Source: Pseudomonadota bacterium (GTDB lineage Bacteria > Desulfobacterota > Anaeroferrophillalia > Anaeroferrophillales > Anaeroferrophillaceae). Taken from it: 42,468 nucleotides of DNA. Where the stretch lies: positions 1 through 42,468 of the forward strand of contig JAYEKE010000079.1 of the NCBI GenBank assembly GCA_034660915.1. Reading direction: 5' to 3'. A program made the position numbers and the translations under genes. Shown in pieces: positions 26,818 through 37,100 of this stretch (positions are counted from its first letter, which is position 1; the number at the start of each line of letters is the position of its first letter). The notes below the pieces were generated by a model that worked only from the letters and a program-made list of their open reading frames with translations, made no database searches and was not told the DNA's origin.

Positions 26818-27276
26818 GTGATTCATGTTTATTGGATGAGAAAAAAACTGTTTGCTTTTATCCTGATCATGTTTTTATTATGCCTGATGCCGGGGTTGGC
26901 AATGGCCGAGCGGCTTTCCATCAAGGTGCCGAAAGCCAATATCCGTTCCGGGCCGGGGACCAAGTATGAGATTATCTGGCAGGTGGGGAGATATTATCCG
27001 GTACAGATCATTAAGAAATCCGGTCATTGGTATCAATTCAGTGATTTTGAGGGGGATGCCGGCTGGGTTTACGCTAAACTGCTGGGCAAGCAGTCAACGG
27101 TGATTACCATCAAGGATAGATGTAATGTCCGGTCCGGTCCGGGAACCAAATATCCGGTAACTTTTACCAGTGAAAAAGGGGTTGCCTTTAAAGTTATTAA
27201 GAAACAGGGGAAATGGATAAAAATACGGCACTCAGACGGTGATCAGGGATGGATTTATAAGACTTTGATTTGGTAG
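26818..27276 (+). CDS. Secreted protein with two bacterial SH3 domains
   Basis: About 152 residues: a signal peptide (RKKLFAFILIMFLLCLMPG...AMA) and two SH3b domains of about 60 residues each. Each has the NIRSGPGTKYEI / NVRSGPGTKYPV motif and a closing GDAGWVYAKLL / GDQGWIYKTLI. SH3b domains bind cell-wall peptides or mediate protein contacts in the periplasm. A GTG at 26818 with GAGG upstream fits the signal peptide; ATG 26836 is the alternative, and the frame stays open to ATG 26737. It converges with the sigma-54 regulator, 50 bp away. Confidence 0.85.
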   Translation: MIHVYWMRKKLFAFILIMFLLCLMPGLAMAERLSIKVPKANIRSGPGTKYEIIWQVGRYYPVQIIKKSGHWYQFSDFEGDAGWVYAKLLGKQSTVITIKDRCNVRSGPGTKYPVTFTSEKGVAFKVIKKQGKWIKIRHSDGDQGWIYKTLIW

Positions 27277-27326
27277 CGGGGACGGTGATGTTAGCGGCAT
27301 CAAGATTTTGGATGCTTGAGCCAGTC

Positions 27327-28748
27327 TCAATCAAGGCCGTATTTCTTCATTTTATTGTATACGGTTCCCCGGCTGATTCCCAGTACGCGAGCGGCCTGCT
27401 GGCGATTGTAGCCCGTGGCTTTGAGGGAATGTTTTATGAGCTCACATTCGGCTTCTTCCAGGCTGGTGCCCACCGGTAAAACTATTTTTTCCTGAGCCGC
27501 ACACTCTTTTTTGATCCTTTGGGGAAGATGTTCGGTCAGAATCATACTCCCCGTGCACAGTACCACTGCCCGATGGATGATATTCCTGAGTTCCCGGACG
27601 TTGCCGGACCACGTATGGGATTTCAGAGAATCTATGCATTCAAGTGAGAAGCCAATAATGCGTTTTTGATATTCTTTATTGTAATATTGCAGAAAATGCT
27701 CCGCCAGCAATCGCCAGTCGTCTTCCCGTTTTCGGAGGGGAGGCAGGCTGATCTGGAAAACCTCCAGCCGATAATAAAGATCCTCGCGGAATTGACCTCG
27801 CTTAGTTGCTGCCAGCAGGTCTTCGTTGGTTGCCGCGATAATACGTACATCCGCGGAGATGGTCGAGTTGCCACCAATGCGGCTGAATTCTTTGGTTTCC
27901 AGCAGACGGAGCAGGCTGATCTGGGTCCGGTCGTTAATCGTTGAAATCTCATCAAGAAAAACCGTTCCCCGGTGTGATTCTTCAAAAATTCCTTTACGGG
28001 TTTCCGTAGCTCCGGTAAAAGCTCCCTTTTCATGGCCGAAAAGCTCGCTGGCCACCAGTTCCGGAGGCAAGGCGCCAAGATGAACCGGTGTATAGACGAA
28101 CTCGTTGCGCGGGCTCAAATGGTGGATAGCTTCAGCGGCCAGGTCTTTACCAGTACCCGTTTCTCCGGACAGCAAAACAGGAATATCCGTTATCGCTGTT
28201 TGCCGAATAAAACGGTACACCTCCTTCATTGCCGCTGAGGTCCCCAGCATATCGTCAAAACCCTTTGGCTGGTGTTCCTTTTTAAGCAGTAAATTTGGAG
28301 CTGATGCCGGACGTTGGGCTAAAGCGGATTCGATGAGTATTTTCAGCTCATCATCTTCTATGGGCAGTTTGGCGTAGTGATAAGAGCCGGCTTCCAAGGC
28401 CATGGTACCCAGTTCGATATCCTCAGGATTAATCAACATGAGCACCTGGGTCGCGGGGCTTTCAGCCGCAAGCACCTCCATCACCTCAATGTAATCGCTC
28501 TGGCCCCTATCTTCAGCACAGCTTGACAGCACCAGAACATCGTAAATATCCTCTTCAAAGTGACCTAAAACCCGACCCAGGATACTTTCACGGAAAACGC
28601 GAAGGGAAACATCAGTAAAAAGGTTTTCGATTCGACGGGCCAACTCCTTCCCCTCATCCACACACAGAACTCTGCAAGGGGTGTTGTCATTTGTTGGCTC
28701 ATAATTTTTTGATTTTATTGACATTTTATTCTGTGCCCCCGTTGTCAT
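27327..28748 (-). CDS. Sigma-54-dependent activator with degenerate receiver domain
   Basis: A 473-residue enhancer-binding protein. Domains in order: receiver-like (residues about 25-145), AAA+ (about 165-390) with Walker A GETGTGKD, the sigma-54 contact loop GAFTGA (242-247), Walker B VFLDEI and an arginine-finger region, then a Fis-type helix-turn-helix (NRQQAARVLGISRGTVYNKMKKYGL). The receiver keeps Asp31-Glu32 and Lys127, but the phosphoacceptor position carries Ser75 (DVLVLSS where DxVLxD is usual), so phosphorylation is unlikely. No histidine kinase is adjacent. Its targets are unknown; I found no convincing -24/-12 promoter in the window. ATG 28724 is an alternative start. Confidence 0.92.
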   Translation of the reverse strand: MTTGAQNKMSIKSKNYEPTNDNTPCRVLCVDEGKELARRIENLFTDVSLRVFRESILGRVLGHFEEDIYDVLVLSSCAEDRGQSDYIEVMEVLAAESPATQVLMLINPEDIELGTMALEAGSYHYAKLPIEDDELKILIESALAQRPASAPNLLLKKEHQPKGFDDMLGTSAAMKEVYRFIRQTAITDIPVLLSGETGTGKDLAAEAIHHLSPRNEFVYTPVHLGALPPELVASELFGHEKGAFTGATETRKGIFEESHRGTVFLDEISTINDRTQISLLRLLETKEFSRIGGNSTISADVRIIAATNEDLLAATKRGQFREDLYYRLEVFQISLPPLRKREDDWRLLAEHFLQYYNKEYQKRIIGFSLECIDSLKSHTWSGNVRELRNIIHRAVVLCTGSMILTEHLPQRIKKECAAQEKIVLPVGTSLEEAECELIKHSLKATGYNRQQAARVLGISRGTVYNKMKKYGLD

Positions 28749-29100
28749 TCAGACAATTGAGATTGGTTTTGCTATCGTTTAAGGCGATAGATGGAATAAT
28801 TTTTCAACTGGCTGATTCGCTGGATATGTCTGTTCAATCTTTAGACATACTATAATCCGTAGTTAATTCTAAATTTTAAACACTTTCCCCATAAGTTCTA
28901 TAGCATATGTATGAAATTTAGACAAATTAGCATCCCATGGTAATATTTCAGGAAGAATATCGCTATCACGTTAATACTGATATATATTTGTATCATAAAA
29001 AAGAGCGCTTCGTAAAAAAATTCACGGGCAAGGTTGTTGTTGGCGACTGCTTGCATGTGCCGTTGTTGAAGCATTTTATTTAATGGCTTTTAAAAACCAT
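28749..29100. other. AT-rich intergenic stretch upstream of the sigma-54 activator
   Basis: About 350 bp with no credible gene or strong hairpin. It should hold the activator's promoter (minus strand) and ends in the left target-duplication copy (AAACCAT, 29094-29100) of mobile-repeat copy C. Confidence 0.4.
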
Positions 29101-29343
29101 CTCAACATTCTGACTTGCATTGCCAGGGACATATCAGCAGGATGTTCTGGCTTGGCTCATAGCGGTATTGGCCGCCGAACGAATCACACGACGTGATTCG
29201 CGGCGGACGCCTCGGAAGCCGGCCTGTCTGCGTGCGGCACGCACAGGCAGGCCATGGACGGCCGGCGAGAATGAGCGAGAGCCATGCCGGAACATCCCTG
29301 GAGATTTCTTTCAGCTGTTTTTAGAGCAACTCAAGAAGTTGAG
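29101..29343 (+). mobile_element. MITE-like inverted-repeat element, copy C, with perfect 7-bp target duplication
   Basis: Ends CTCAACATTCTGA (29101-29113) and TCAAGAAGTTGAG (29331-29343); flanked by AAACCAT on both sides (29094-29100 and 29344-29350). The core matches copy A, with an extra hairpin of about 30 nt (CTGCGTGC facing GCACGCACAG) inserted beside the CCGGCC hairpin loop. It lies upstream of metK. No transposase is encoded. Confidence 0.87.
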
Positions 29344-29489
29344 AAACCATTAAATAAATAAAAAATAGAATAATGGTACAGCACTTGCATGCTATAGCTG
29401 CCCCTGAGACCCTGATTTGTTCTGATTCTTTATTTCCCGGGAATGAAGCTTCCGTAAATCCATTAACATCTAACCAAAGGAGAAAGATT

Positions 29490-30701
29490 ATGAGTAAAAT
29501 TAATGCAGAACATGTGTTCACGTCGGAGTCCGTAGGCAGTGGGCATCCGGATAAAGTCTGTGACCAGATTTCCGACGCAGTTCTTGACGCCTGTCTGGCG
29601 GCTGATCCCAAAAGCCGGGTTGCCTGTGAAACCGCGGTCGGTCATGACCTGGTGAGCAATATGGGTGAAATTACCTGTAATGGTTGGGAATCCATTGACA
29701 CTGAAGCAATTGCCCGCAATGTGGTGCGCTCCATCGGCTATGATCGTCCTGAACTTAAATTCTGGCATGAGTCATTTGAATATATCTCCCGCATCCATGG
29801 TCAGTCTCCGGACATCAGCCAGGGGGTAACCGAAGGGAAAGGGCTGTATGATGAGCAGGGTGCCGGTGACCAGGGAATGATGTTTGGTTTTGCTACCAAG
29901 GAAACCGAGGAGCTTATGCCCGCCCCCATAGCTTTCAGTCATCGCCTGCTCATGGAACTGGAAAAGCGGCGAAGGAACCGTGACCTTACCTATCTGAGAC
30001 CCGATTCCAAGAGTCAGGTGTCGGTGGAGTATGCGGATGGCAAACCCCAAAGCATTACCAGCGTGGTTATCAGCCATCAAACGGACGATGTCCCTCTTGA
30101 ACAAATTCGGAAAGAACTAATTGAAGTAGCCCGTGAAGTTTTAAGCCCTACCGGTATGCTTAGCCAGGATACTGAATTTTTTATCAACCCCACCGGGGCT
30201 TTCGTTTTAGGTGGACCATATGCTGATGCCGGGCTTACCGGTCGCAAGATTATCGTCGATACCTACGGCGGTGTCGGGAGTCATGGTGGTGGTGCTTTCT
30301 CCGGGAAAGATCCTTCCAAGGTGGATCGCAGCGCCGCCTATTATGCCCGTTATGCGGCCAAAAACCTGGTTGCAGCCGGCCTGGCTGAAAAGTGTGAAAT
30401 CCAGGTGGCCTACGCCATCGGCGTCGCCCGGCCTCTGAGCATCAATATTGACACCTATGGAACTGGGATCGTGGATGATTCCGCCTTGCAGGACTTACTG
30501 GAAAACAGCGATGTTTTCGATTTTCGTCCGGCGGCCATCAGCGACCAGCTGGGCCTCCAGTCTCCTTCGGGCTGGACATATCAACAGACGGCGGCTTACG
30601 GCCATTTCGGCCGCGCCGGGTTTCCGTGGGAACAGCTGGATAAGGTTGAAGCCTTGCGTCAGGCAAGCAAAACTAAGGGAGTGATACGGTTAAGTGCGTG
30701 A
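29490..30701 (+). CDS. metK: S-adenosylmethionine synthetase
   Basis: Makes SAM from methionine and ATP. The 403 residues start MSKINAEHVFTSESVGSGHP with the catalytic GHPDK, and include the signature GAGDQGMMFGFAT and the phosphate loop GGGAFSGKDPSKVDRS. AAAGGAG lies 7 bp before the ATG at 29490; the frame is open 117 bp further upstream but without a ribosome site or conservation. It heads the metK-ahcY-methyltransferase cluster. The leader after mobile-repeat copy C shows no SAM riboswitch that I recognise. Confidence 0.97.
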   Translation: MSKINAEHVFTSESVGSGHPDKVCDQISDAVLDACLAADPKSRVACETAVGHDLVSNMGEITCNGWESIDTEAIARNVVRSIGYDRPELKFWHESFEYISRIHGQSPDISQGVTEGKGLYDEQGAGDQGMMFGFATKETEELMPAPIAFSHRLLMELEKRRRNRDLTYLRPDSKSQVSVEYADGKPQSITSVVISHQTDDVPLEQIRKELIEVAREVLSPTGMLSQDTEFFINPTGAFVLGGPYADAGLTGRKIIVDTYGGVGSHGGGAFSGKDPSKVDRSAAYYARYAAKNLVAAGLAEKCEIQVAYAIGVARPLSINIDTYGTGIVDDSALQDLLENSDVFDFRPAAISDQLGLQSPSGWTYQQTAAYGHFGRAGFPWEQLDKVEALRQASKTKGVIRLSA

Positions 30702-30708
30702 TAACCAG

Positions 30709-30732
30709 CCGTTGAAACATTTCAACGGTTTT
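30709..30732 (+). terminator. Hairpin after metK, possible attenuator
   Basis: Perfect 9-bp stem (CCGTTGAAA with TTTCAACGG), 2-nt loop if fully paired, followed by TTTT, directly after the metK stop. It may partly separate metK from ahcY expression. Confidence 0.5.
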
Positions 30733-30759
30733 CCAAAGTAAACAGGAAAAATAAACCGG

Positions 30760-30803
30760 TGCCGGGTCCAGAATGACGACTACCGTCAATCCCGTATCCG
30801 GCA
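30760..30803 (+). promoter_or_regulatory. Structured 5' leader of ahcY
   Basis: TGCCGGGT (30760-30767) can pair with ATCCGGCA (30796-30803), enclosing a small GACG/CGTC hairpin, 31 bp before the ahcY ATG. It does not match the SAH riboswitch consensus as I know it. Function unknown. Confidence 0.35.
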
Positions 30804-30834
30804 TTTAATATTAGAAAAATACGAGGTTAAGATA

Positions 30835-32277
30835 ATGAAAAGTAATTTAGCTGACCAGCTGAACAGCAAGACGTCCCAGGCTCCAGTCTTTAAAATCAAA
30901 GATCCTGGTCTGGCCGCTTTTGGTCGTCGTGAAATCGAAATCGCCGAGCACGAAATGCCGGGACTCATGGCTACTCGGGAAAAATACGGCCCGGATCAGC
31001 CCCTGGCTGGCGCCAGGATTATGGGCAGCCTGCATATGACCATTCAGACTGCCGTTTTGATTGAAACGCTGAAGGCCCTGGGAGCCGATGTCAGGTGGGC
31101 TTCCTGTAATATTTTCTCCACTCAGGATCATGCCGCCGCAGCCATTGCGGCAGCAGGCGTGCCGGTTTTTGCCTGGAAAGGCGAAACCCTGGAGGAATAC
31201 TGGTGGTGTACAAAACAGGCTATTACCTGGCCGGATGGTTCCGGACCGAACCTGGTGGTGGACGATGGCGGCGATGCCACCCTGATCATCCACCGGGGAT
31301 ACGCCGCGGAAGAAAAACCGGAGATCCTGGACGAACCGACAGACAACAAGGAAGTCCAGACCGTAAACCGGCTGCTGCAGGAAACCCAGAAAGCAGAGCC
31401 TGAATTCTGGCATCGGGTAGTCAAGGACTGGCGGGGAGCTTCCGAAGAAACCACCACCGGCGTTAATCGTCTCTATATGATGGCTAAAGACGGCAGCCTG
31501 CTGGTACCGGCTATCAATGTCAACGATTCAGTAACCAAAAGCAAGTTTGACAACGTTTACGGCTGCCGGGAATCCCTGGTGGATGGCATCAAGCGGGCTA
31601 CCGATGTGATGATCGCCGGGAAAACTGCTGTTGTCTGTGGATTCGGCGACGTTGGCAAGGGGTCAGCGGAATCACTCGCCTCGCAGCGGGCGCGGGTGAT
31701 CGTCACGGAAATCGATCCCATCTGTGCTCTGCAGGCACTCATGGCCGGTTATCAGGTGATGACTATTGAAGATGCCCTGCCCATGGGGGATATCTTCGTT
31801 ACCACAACCGGCAATCTCGACGTGATTACCGCCGAGCACATGGCTAATATGAAAGATCAGGCCATCGTCTGCAATATCGGTCATTTCGACAATGAAATTC
31901 AGGTGGACGGGCTCAACAATATCCCGGGCGTCAAAAAACAGAATATCAAGCCCCAGGTAGATAAGTATACCTTTACTGATGGACGTTCCATCTATCTCCT
32001 GGCCGAAGGCCGCCTGGTCAATCTCGGCTGTGCCACCGGACATCCCAGCTTTGTCATGTCCAATTCCTTTACTAATCAAACCCTGGCCCAGATCGACCTT
32101 TGGAACGAGGACAAGGAAATTGGTGTTTACCGACTCTCCAAAGAGCTGGATGAAGAAGTAGCCCGGCTCCATCTGGAAAAACTGGGGGCAAAACTGACCA
32201 CGCTTACGAAAGAGCAGGCCGAATACATCGGTGTACCCCAGTCAGGACCGTTCAAACAGGATCATTATCGCTACTAA
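30835..32277 (+). CDS. ahcY: S-adenosylhomocysteine hydrolase
   Basis: Splits SAH, the product of methyltransferases, into adenosine and homocysteine. The 480 residues show [21 protein letters not shown] and [11 protein letters not shown] near the N-terminus, the NAD-binding loop [30 protein letters not shown], and the C-terminal KQDHYRY that reaches into the partner subunit. Length above 430 indicates the form with the extra insertion common in bacteria. It is 133 bp after metK, separated by two hairpins. Confidence 0.97.
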   Translation: MKSNLADQLNSKTSQAPVFKIKDPGLAAFGRREIEIAEHEMPGLMATREKYGPDQPLAGARIMGSLHMTIQTAVLIETLKALGADVRWASCNIFSTQDHAAAAIAAAGVPVFAWKGETLEEYWWCTKQAITWPDGSGPNLVVDDGGDATLIIHRGYAAEEKPEILDEPTDNKEVQTVNRLLQETQKAEPEFWHRVVKDWRGASEETTTGVNRLYMMAKDGSLLVPAINVNDSVTKSKFDNVYGCRESLVDGIKRATDVMIAGKTAVVCGFGDVGKGSAESLASQRARVIVTEIDPICALQALMAGYQVMTIEDALPMGDIFVTTTGNLDVITAEHMANMKDQAIVCNIGHFDNEIQVDGLNNIPGVKKQNIKPQVDKYTFTDGRSIYLLAEGRLVNLGCATGHPSFVMSNSFTNQTLAQIDLWNEDKEIGVYRLSKELDEEVARLHLEKLGAKLTTLTKEQAEYIGVPQSGPFKQDHYRY

Positions 32278-32300
32278 CAACAGCAGTAAGCCTTGTGTTG

Positions 32301-32326
32301 TTTTCTGCATATTTCTGCATATTTGC
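32301..32326. repeat. Short tandem repeat, 10-bp unit
   Basis: TTTCTGCATA is repeated twice and followed by a third partial unit, between ahcY and the methyltransferase gene. Minor. Confidence 0.5.
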
Positions 32327-32461
32327 GAACGGCATGCATTTGGCATCCACGTTGTTGACCTGTCAATAGCCGGTGCCGGCCAGGCTGCGGAAGATAAAAA
32401 AACTTTAACGCCTGAGCAATGCGTCTAAGATCTAAAAAGACGTTCAGGAAAGGAGAATAAA

Positions 32462-33232
32462 TTGAGCAAACGCTATAAAGTGCAATTTCCCCGAGAGACA
32501 AGCAATATGGATCAGAACGAGGCGTTCTTTCATTTTTTTGCTGGCGGGGAGAAACATAAACTTCGTTTCCATGATTACAATGAGATTTTTAAGTTTCCCG
32601 GGCTTTACGAACAACTGTTTTATGACCGTCTCAAGTGCTGTTCTCATAACAAGGTTAGTGACATACTGAAAACAACAGTGGAGCAGCAGTCTAATTTAAA
32701 TTTTTCAGAACTTCGCGTTCTTGACCTCGGTGCGGGAAATGGTATGGTCGGTGAAGCCTTGAAAGATCATGGTGTATCCCGCATGGTCGGGGTCGACATA
32801 TTTCCTGAAGCCGAGAAGTCCTGTGAGCGTGACCGGCCGGGGGTCTATGATGACTACTACACCACCGACTTGACAAAGCTGGGCAAGGAAGAACAAGAGG
32901 ATATGGAATCGTGGTCACTCAATTGTTTCACTACGGTAGCGGCCCTGGGATATGGTGATATTCCCCCAAAAGCGTTCTTTCAAGCATTTAATCTTATTGA
33001 GTCCAATAGCTGGGTGGCTTTCAACATCAAGGAAACCTTTCTGGATAACAGTGACACCAGTGGTTTCTCAAAGGCTATTAGAGAACTTATCTTCTCTGAA
33101 TACCTTGATCTGCACCACCTTGAGCGCTACCGCCACCGGTTTTCTATCGATGGAACCCCGCTTTATTATTTCGCTATTGCCGGGAAAAAGAATGTCCATA
33201 TTCCGGATAGTTTTCTGAGCAAGCTGGCATAG
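32462..33232 (+). CDS. SAM-dependent methyltransferase linked to metK-ahcY
   Basis: A 256-residue class I methyltransferase with motif I VLDLGAGNGMVGEAL (residues about 85-99), VGVDIFPEAE for SAM ribose contact, and GTPLYYFAIAGKK near the end. The N-terminal block (NEAFFHFFAGGEKHKLRF) is not a pattern I can assign. The start is a TTG at 32462, well supported by GGAAAGGAG 7-8 bp upstream; the first ATG in frame would drop 15 residues. Its position after the two methyl-cycle genes suggests it is a main user of the SAM they make. A perfect terminator follows. Confidence 0.8.
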   Translation: MSKRYKVQFPRETSNMDQNEAFFHFFAGGEKHKLRFHDYNEIFKFPGLYEQLFYDRLKCCSHNKVSDILKTTVEQQSNLNFSELRVLDLGAGNGMVGEALKDHGVSRMVGVDIFPEAEKSCERDRPGVYDDYYTTDLTKLGKEEQEDMESWSLNCFTTVAALGYGDIPPKAFFQAFNLIESNSWVAFNIKETFLDNSDTSGFSKAIRELIFSEYLDLHHLERYRHRFSIDGTPLYYFAIAGKKNVHIPDSFLSKLA

Positions 33233-33268
33233 AGTATTCCCTTCCAGAGTTCTCTGGTTATCAGATGT

Positions 33269-33309
33269 AAAGCGCCTCGTTTTGCAAAAGTGCGAAACGA
33301 GGCGCTTTT
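33269..33309. terminator. Terminator after the methyl-cycle cluster
   Basis: Long stem (AAGCGCCTCGTTT with GAAACGAGGCGCTT) around an 11-nt loop, ending in TTTTA. It lies between the + strand cluster and the convergent LysM gene. Confidence 0.9.
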
Positions 33310-33380
33310 ATGTAAATATTTGGCTTAATGCCTCCTGCTTATTGCACTGGTTTGCACCTTTGCTTCGCCCTGCTTCGCAG

Positions 33381-33405
33381 GGGGACAGAATTGAATTCTG
33401 TCCCC
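33381..33405. repeat. 25-bp perfect palindrome, GGGGAC type, copy 2
   Basis: Arms GGGGACAGAATT and AATTCTGTCCCC around one base, the same architecture as 21178-21202 and placed like it just beyond a gene end, 11 bp from the stop codon of the LysM lipoprotein gene. Confidence 0.75.
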
Positions 33406-33415
33406 ACATCGGCAC

Positions 33416-34156
33416 TTATTTGGGAATAGAGAGCGTATCGCCGACATTAAGTGTATAGGGGGGCATCAGACCGTTGGTTTCAATGATGGCTCTGGGATCA
33501 ACATCCCCAAACAGGCAAGCAATTCTGTAAACCGTATCACCAGCTCTGACCGTGTATTCGGTTGGATGTTTTAGCCGGGCACGCGTACCTATATCGTACA
33601 CTTCCGCATTCCCGGGAATAGTTAATACCATGCCGGGATGGGTTATAGAATTCCTGTTTAACCCGTTGGTACGTAACAAAGCGTTGGGAGTAATATTGAA
33701 ACGGCGAGCGATACAATAGGGGAATTCGCCTTTTTGCAGTGTGTAAGTATCAGGGACATTATATTTCTTTTCCCCGGTAGTTTCCGGCGCTGTGATAATC
33801 TTCGGCTCTGATTCTTTTTCTTGTTCTGATACGGATTCTACCGCTTTTTCGGGCTGTGTTGTTGGTGGTGTCAGTACATCGGCAGCAGGAGTTTTCTCGC
33901 CTTCATGAATAGTTTCGGTTTCAGGGATAGCTGTGGCTTCTGCCGTTTCCCCGGCCTTTGCCATGGAAGTTTGTTCCCCGACTGGTGTTGATTTTTCTGT
34001 AAGCGGGGCAATTGCTGATGCTGTATTTTTTTCTGTAACCGGTAATTTACCCTCATCACCTGTGGGTGGGAGATTTTTATCAGACTGCTCACAAGCAGAA
34101 AGCCCAATCGCAAGCAATATAATCAATAGCACAATAAAAGGGCGATTTTTATTCAT
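33416..34156 (-). CDS. LysM-domain lipoprotein
   Basis: A 246-residue lipoprotein: signal peptide with lipobox LSAC (Cys22), then a Thr/Glu/Pro-rich, probably disordered linker (residues about 25-130), then two LysM domains, DTYTLQKGEFPYCIARRFN...VLTIPG and TEYTVRAGDTVYRIACLFG...TLSIPK. LysM binds the glycan backbone of peptidoglycan, so the protein could bridge outer membrane and wall. It lies 41 bp after the giant Ig-repeat lipoprotein on the same strand, so the two are likely co-expressed. The linker is acidic and low complexity. Confidence 0.87.
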   Translation of the reverse strand: MNKNRPFIVLLIILLAIGLSACEQSDKNLPPTGDEGKLPVTEKNTASAIAPLTEKSTPVGEQTSMAKAGETAEATAIPETETIHEGEKTPAADVLTPPTTQPEKAVESVSEQEKESEPKIITAPETTGEKKYNVPDTYTLQKGEFPYCIARRFNITPNALLRTNGLNRNSITHPGMVLTIPGNAEVYDIGTRARLKHPTEYTVRAGDTVYRIACLFGDVDPRAIIETNGLMPPYTLNVGDTLSIPK

Positions 34157-34197
34157 AGAGTGGGGTTCCTTGTTGCCCCTGCCTTGCCACTTCTTCT

Positions 34198-37100
34198 TTA
34201 CTTGTCCCTGAAAACTATCCTGGCCGTATCCCTGAAAGGCATATCTTTAATAAGCGCACTAATTGTAGCCGTGCCTGGCTCTGTTGAACCAATAGTTCCA
34301 GTTGTCAGACCTTTCCGGTTTGTTTTGGCTGGCTGTTGAATAATATCTCCCTGTCTATCTGAGATGAGTTTAACCTCAATATCAGGAACAAAATTGTTAT
34401 AGACGTCGTACACCTCAACAATAATTTCAGCCACGGTGACGCCATCGGCAGGGATTGAGGTGTGGTTCAAGCGAAGTCTTGAATTCGCGGAATCCGGTTG
34501 GCCTGGAATAACTGTGACATATGCTTCCGCCCGGAGTTTTCCGACGCTGGCAGTTACCTTTCCTTTTCCCTGGCTGGTTCCGTGGAATATGCCCGGCTCC
34601 TTAAAGATGCCAATACTTCCTTGAACCTTCCACACGGGGGAGGGTAGTTCTACTTTATTTTTTTCTATATCCAGTCCATGGACCATAAATTTTTGTTTTG
34701 TATTGGACGCAACCGTAATGGTGTTTGGCTCTATAAAAAGATGCGTCAGTTCTCCCGGCTTAACTTCCACTGGCATGTCGGTTATGATTTCACCGCTATG
34801 AGCTATAATTGTTCCTTTACCTGGTTTAGCGGCATGAAAGATGCCCGTGTCTTTTTCAATATTACCAAGGTCTTTCGTCACCGCCCATTCTGCCTTGATT
34901 GGGAAAGTATTTCCCCCTTCATCATAACCCACAACAGTAAATGGATAGGTCTTTCCAGCCATGACAGGAGAAGTAGGCGCTTTAATACGCAAGTATTTGG
35001 GTTCGCCTGGTTTTACCTCTATTGATACGCTATTTTCAATACCTTCAGCAGTAACTTTTAAGGTCCCTTTGCCGGCCTTTTGGGCGTAAAATATTCCCTC
35101 AGGAGTTATTTTGCCAATTTCTTTTGGTTCCACGGACCAGCGGGGGGAAATAGAGATGAGGTTGTTAAATTGGTCTTTTCCCAAAGCGGTAAACTGAGTA
35201 TCTTTACCAGACACCAGGCTCAAGCTTTGGGGGGTAATGGTCACTCGATTTAAAACAGCTGGTTTTACTTTTATCTTGCTGTAACCTTTGACCTTGTTGG
35301 CAGACGCGACAATTTTTCCTTCTCCTGTTATCTCAGCCTTAAACCTGCCCGAAGTAGTGAAGGTGCCTAAGCTTTTCTCGGCTTCCAAATTCCAACTGAA
35401 ATCCGCGGGGCAAACATTACCGTATACGTCATAGGCTGTGGCCCCAAAAGTAATGCCTTCTCCCGCCGTCAATACTGTTTCCGGTGGATCAATTTTAATA
35501 CTTTTAATCGTCCCCGGTTTGACTTCGACAGAACTTAAGCCAAAAATATCGGCCATCTGACACGATACATTACCATGTCCCGTGATCTGAGCTTCAAATT
35601 TACCATCGTTGTTTATCGAGCCTATTCCACCCGCAACCGACCAGGCAGGCTGTAATTTTACCTCGTTTCCTTCCTGATCATATCCCTTTGCTTCAAAAGT
35701 AATACTTGAGTTTGCCTTAAGGACGATGGTTTCAGGGCTTACTCTAATCCTTTTGACACTGCCGACATTGACTTCAGCATGGATTTTTGTAACGGCTTTC
35801 CCTGAAGTAATTGTTATTATTCCTGTGCCGGCTTTGTGGGCCAGAAACAGATTATTCCTTGTAACTTTGCCAAGTTCGCCCTGGACCGACCAGCTGTATT
35901 TCGGCAAGGAAATAAGATTTGCATTGGCATCGAACACCTCTACTTCAAATTTTACCTCATTACCTGCTGTTATATTAACTTTATCAGGAATCACGCTTAT
36001 CGAAGCCGCTTCTCCGGCTATAACCTCAATTTCAGTCGTAGCTTTGATCTCATTTGATTTGACCTCAACTGTACCGGTTCCTGTTTTTTTGGCAACAAAA
36101 AGTCCATTATCATCGATATTGCCAATATCTTTCTTTTTTTGTATTGACCATGTCGGTTTGACCGCAAGTTTATTGCCACCCACATCAAAGCCGATCGCCT
36201 TAAATTGAAACTTTTTACCTGATGGCACAACTTGTTTGGTGGGCACTACTTTGAATGAAGACAACGCTCCTTTCATTACTTCAAGCGGTATCCTTTCAAC
36301 AATGTCACCAGCAGTGGCCATTAAAAATCCCTTACCTTTTTTTGCGGGAAGAAGGTAATTTTCGGAAGTGATTGTTCCCAGCCTGGTGTCTGTAAGACTC
36401 CAGATAACCCGCGCGTCAACAACATTTCCAAATCTGTCCTCTCCCACGGCATCTAAATGTATTTTCTCACCTGCCTTTGCTGAAATAGTTCCCGGAGTGA
36501 TTTTTAAAAATGAGATCTCCGCCGGCAGGACCTGAACTTCTGCTTCTGCCATTAAATTTCCACCGGCGACCCTGATTTTTCCCCTTCCTGCTTTGACAGC
36601 TTTAAGCAGTCCTCTATTGTCAATACTGCCGGCAGGAAAATCCTTTACACTCCATTTCAATGCTGTCACGGTTTTGTTACCGTAAGCATCGTAAATCGCA
36701 GCAGCAAAATATTTTTCTTCACCGGCGGTTATTTTAAGCTTCACCGGCTCAAGTTTTATCTGAGTTGGTTCACCTGGTGCTATATCTATGGGAACCTGGA
36801 TGTTTAATACTCTGTCAGTTCTTAACTGCTTGACTGTGGCGACAACCTGTCCCTGTCCGGATTTTGTGGGCATAAAGACGCCATGGTCATCAATAGTTCC
36901 CAATTTTGGAGGAAGAAGATTCCAATTAACAGCGGACTTGACAATGTTGCCAAAGGCGTCGAGACCGGAGGCCAAAAAATGCTGTGTTTTACCGGCTTGC
37001 AGAGAAAGAGGTCCTTTGGGTTTGATAACCACCCCTTTCATCTTTGCGGGAGCCACGGCAATGGTGCTTTTCGCGGTTAAATTTTTCATCTTGGCTTCAA

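Noticed and set aside
29344-29489. SAM riboswitch upstream of metK
   Set aside because: I searched by eye for SAM-I and SAM-II conserved segments and found none.
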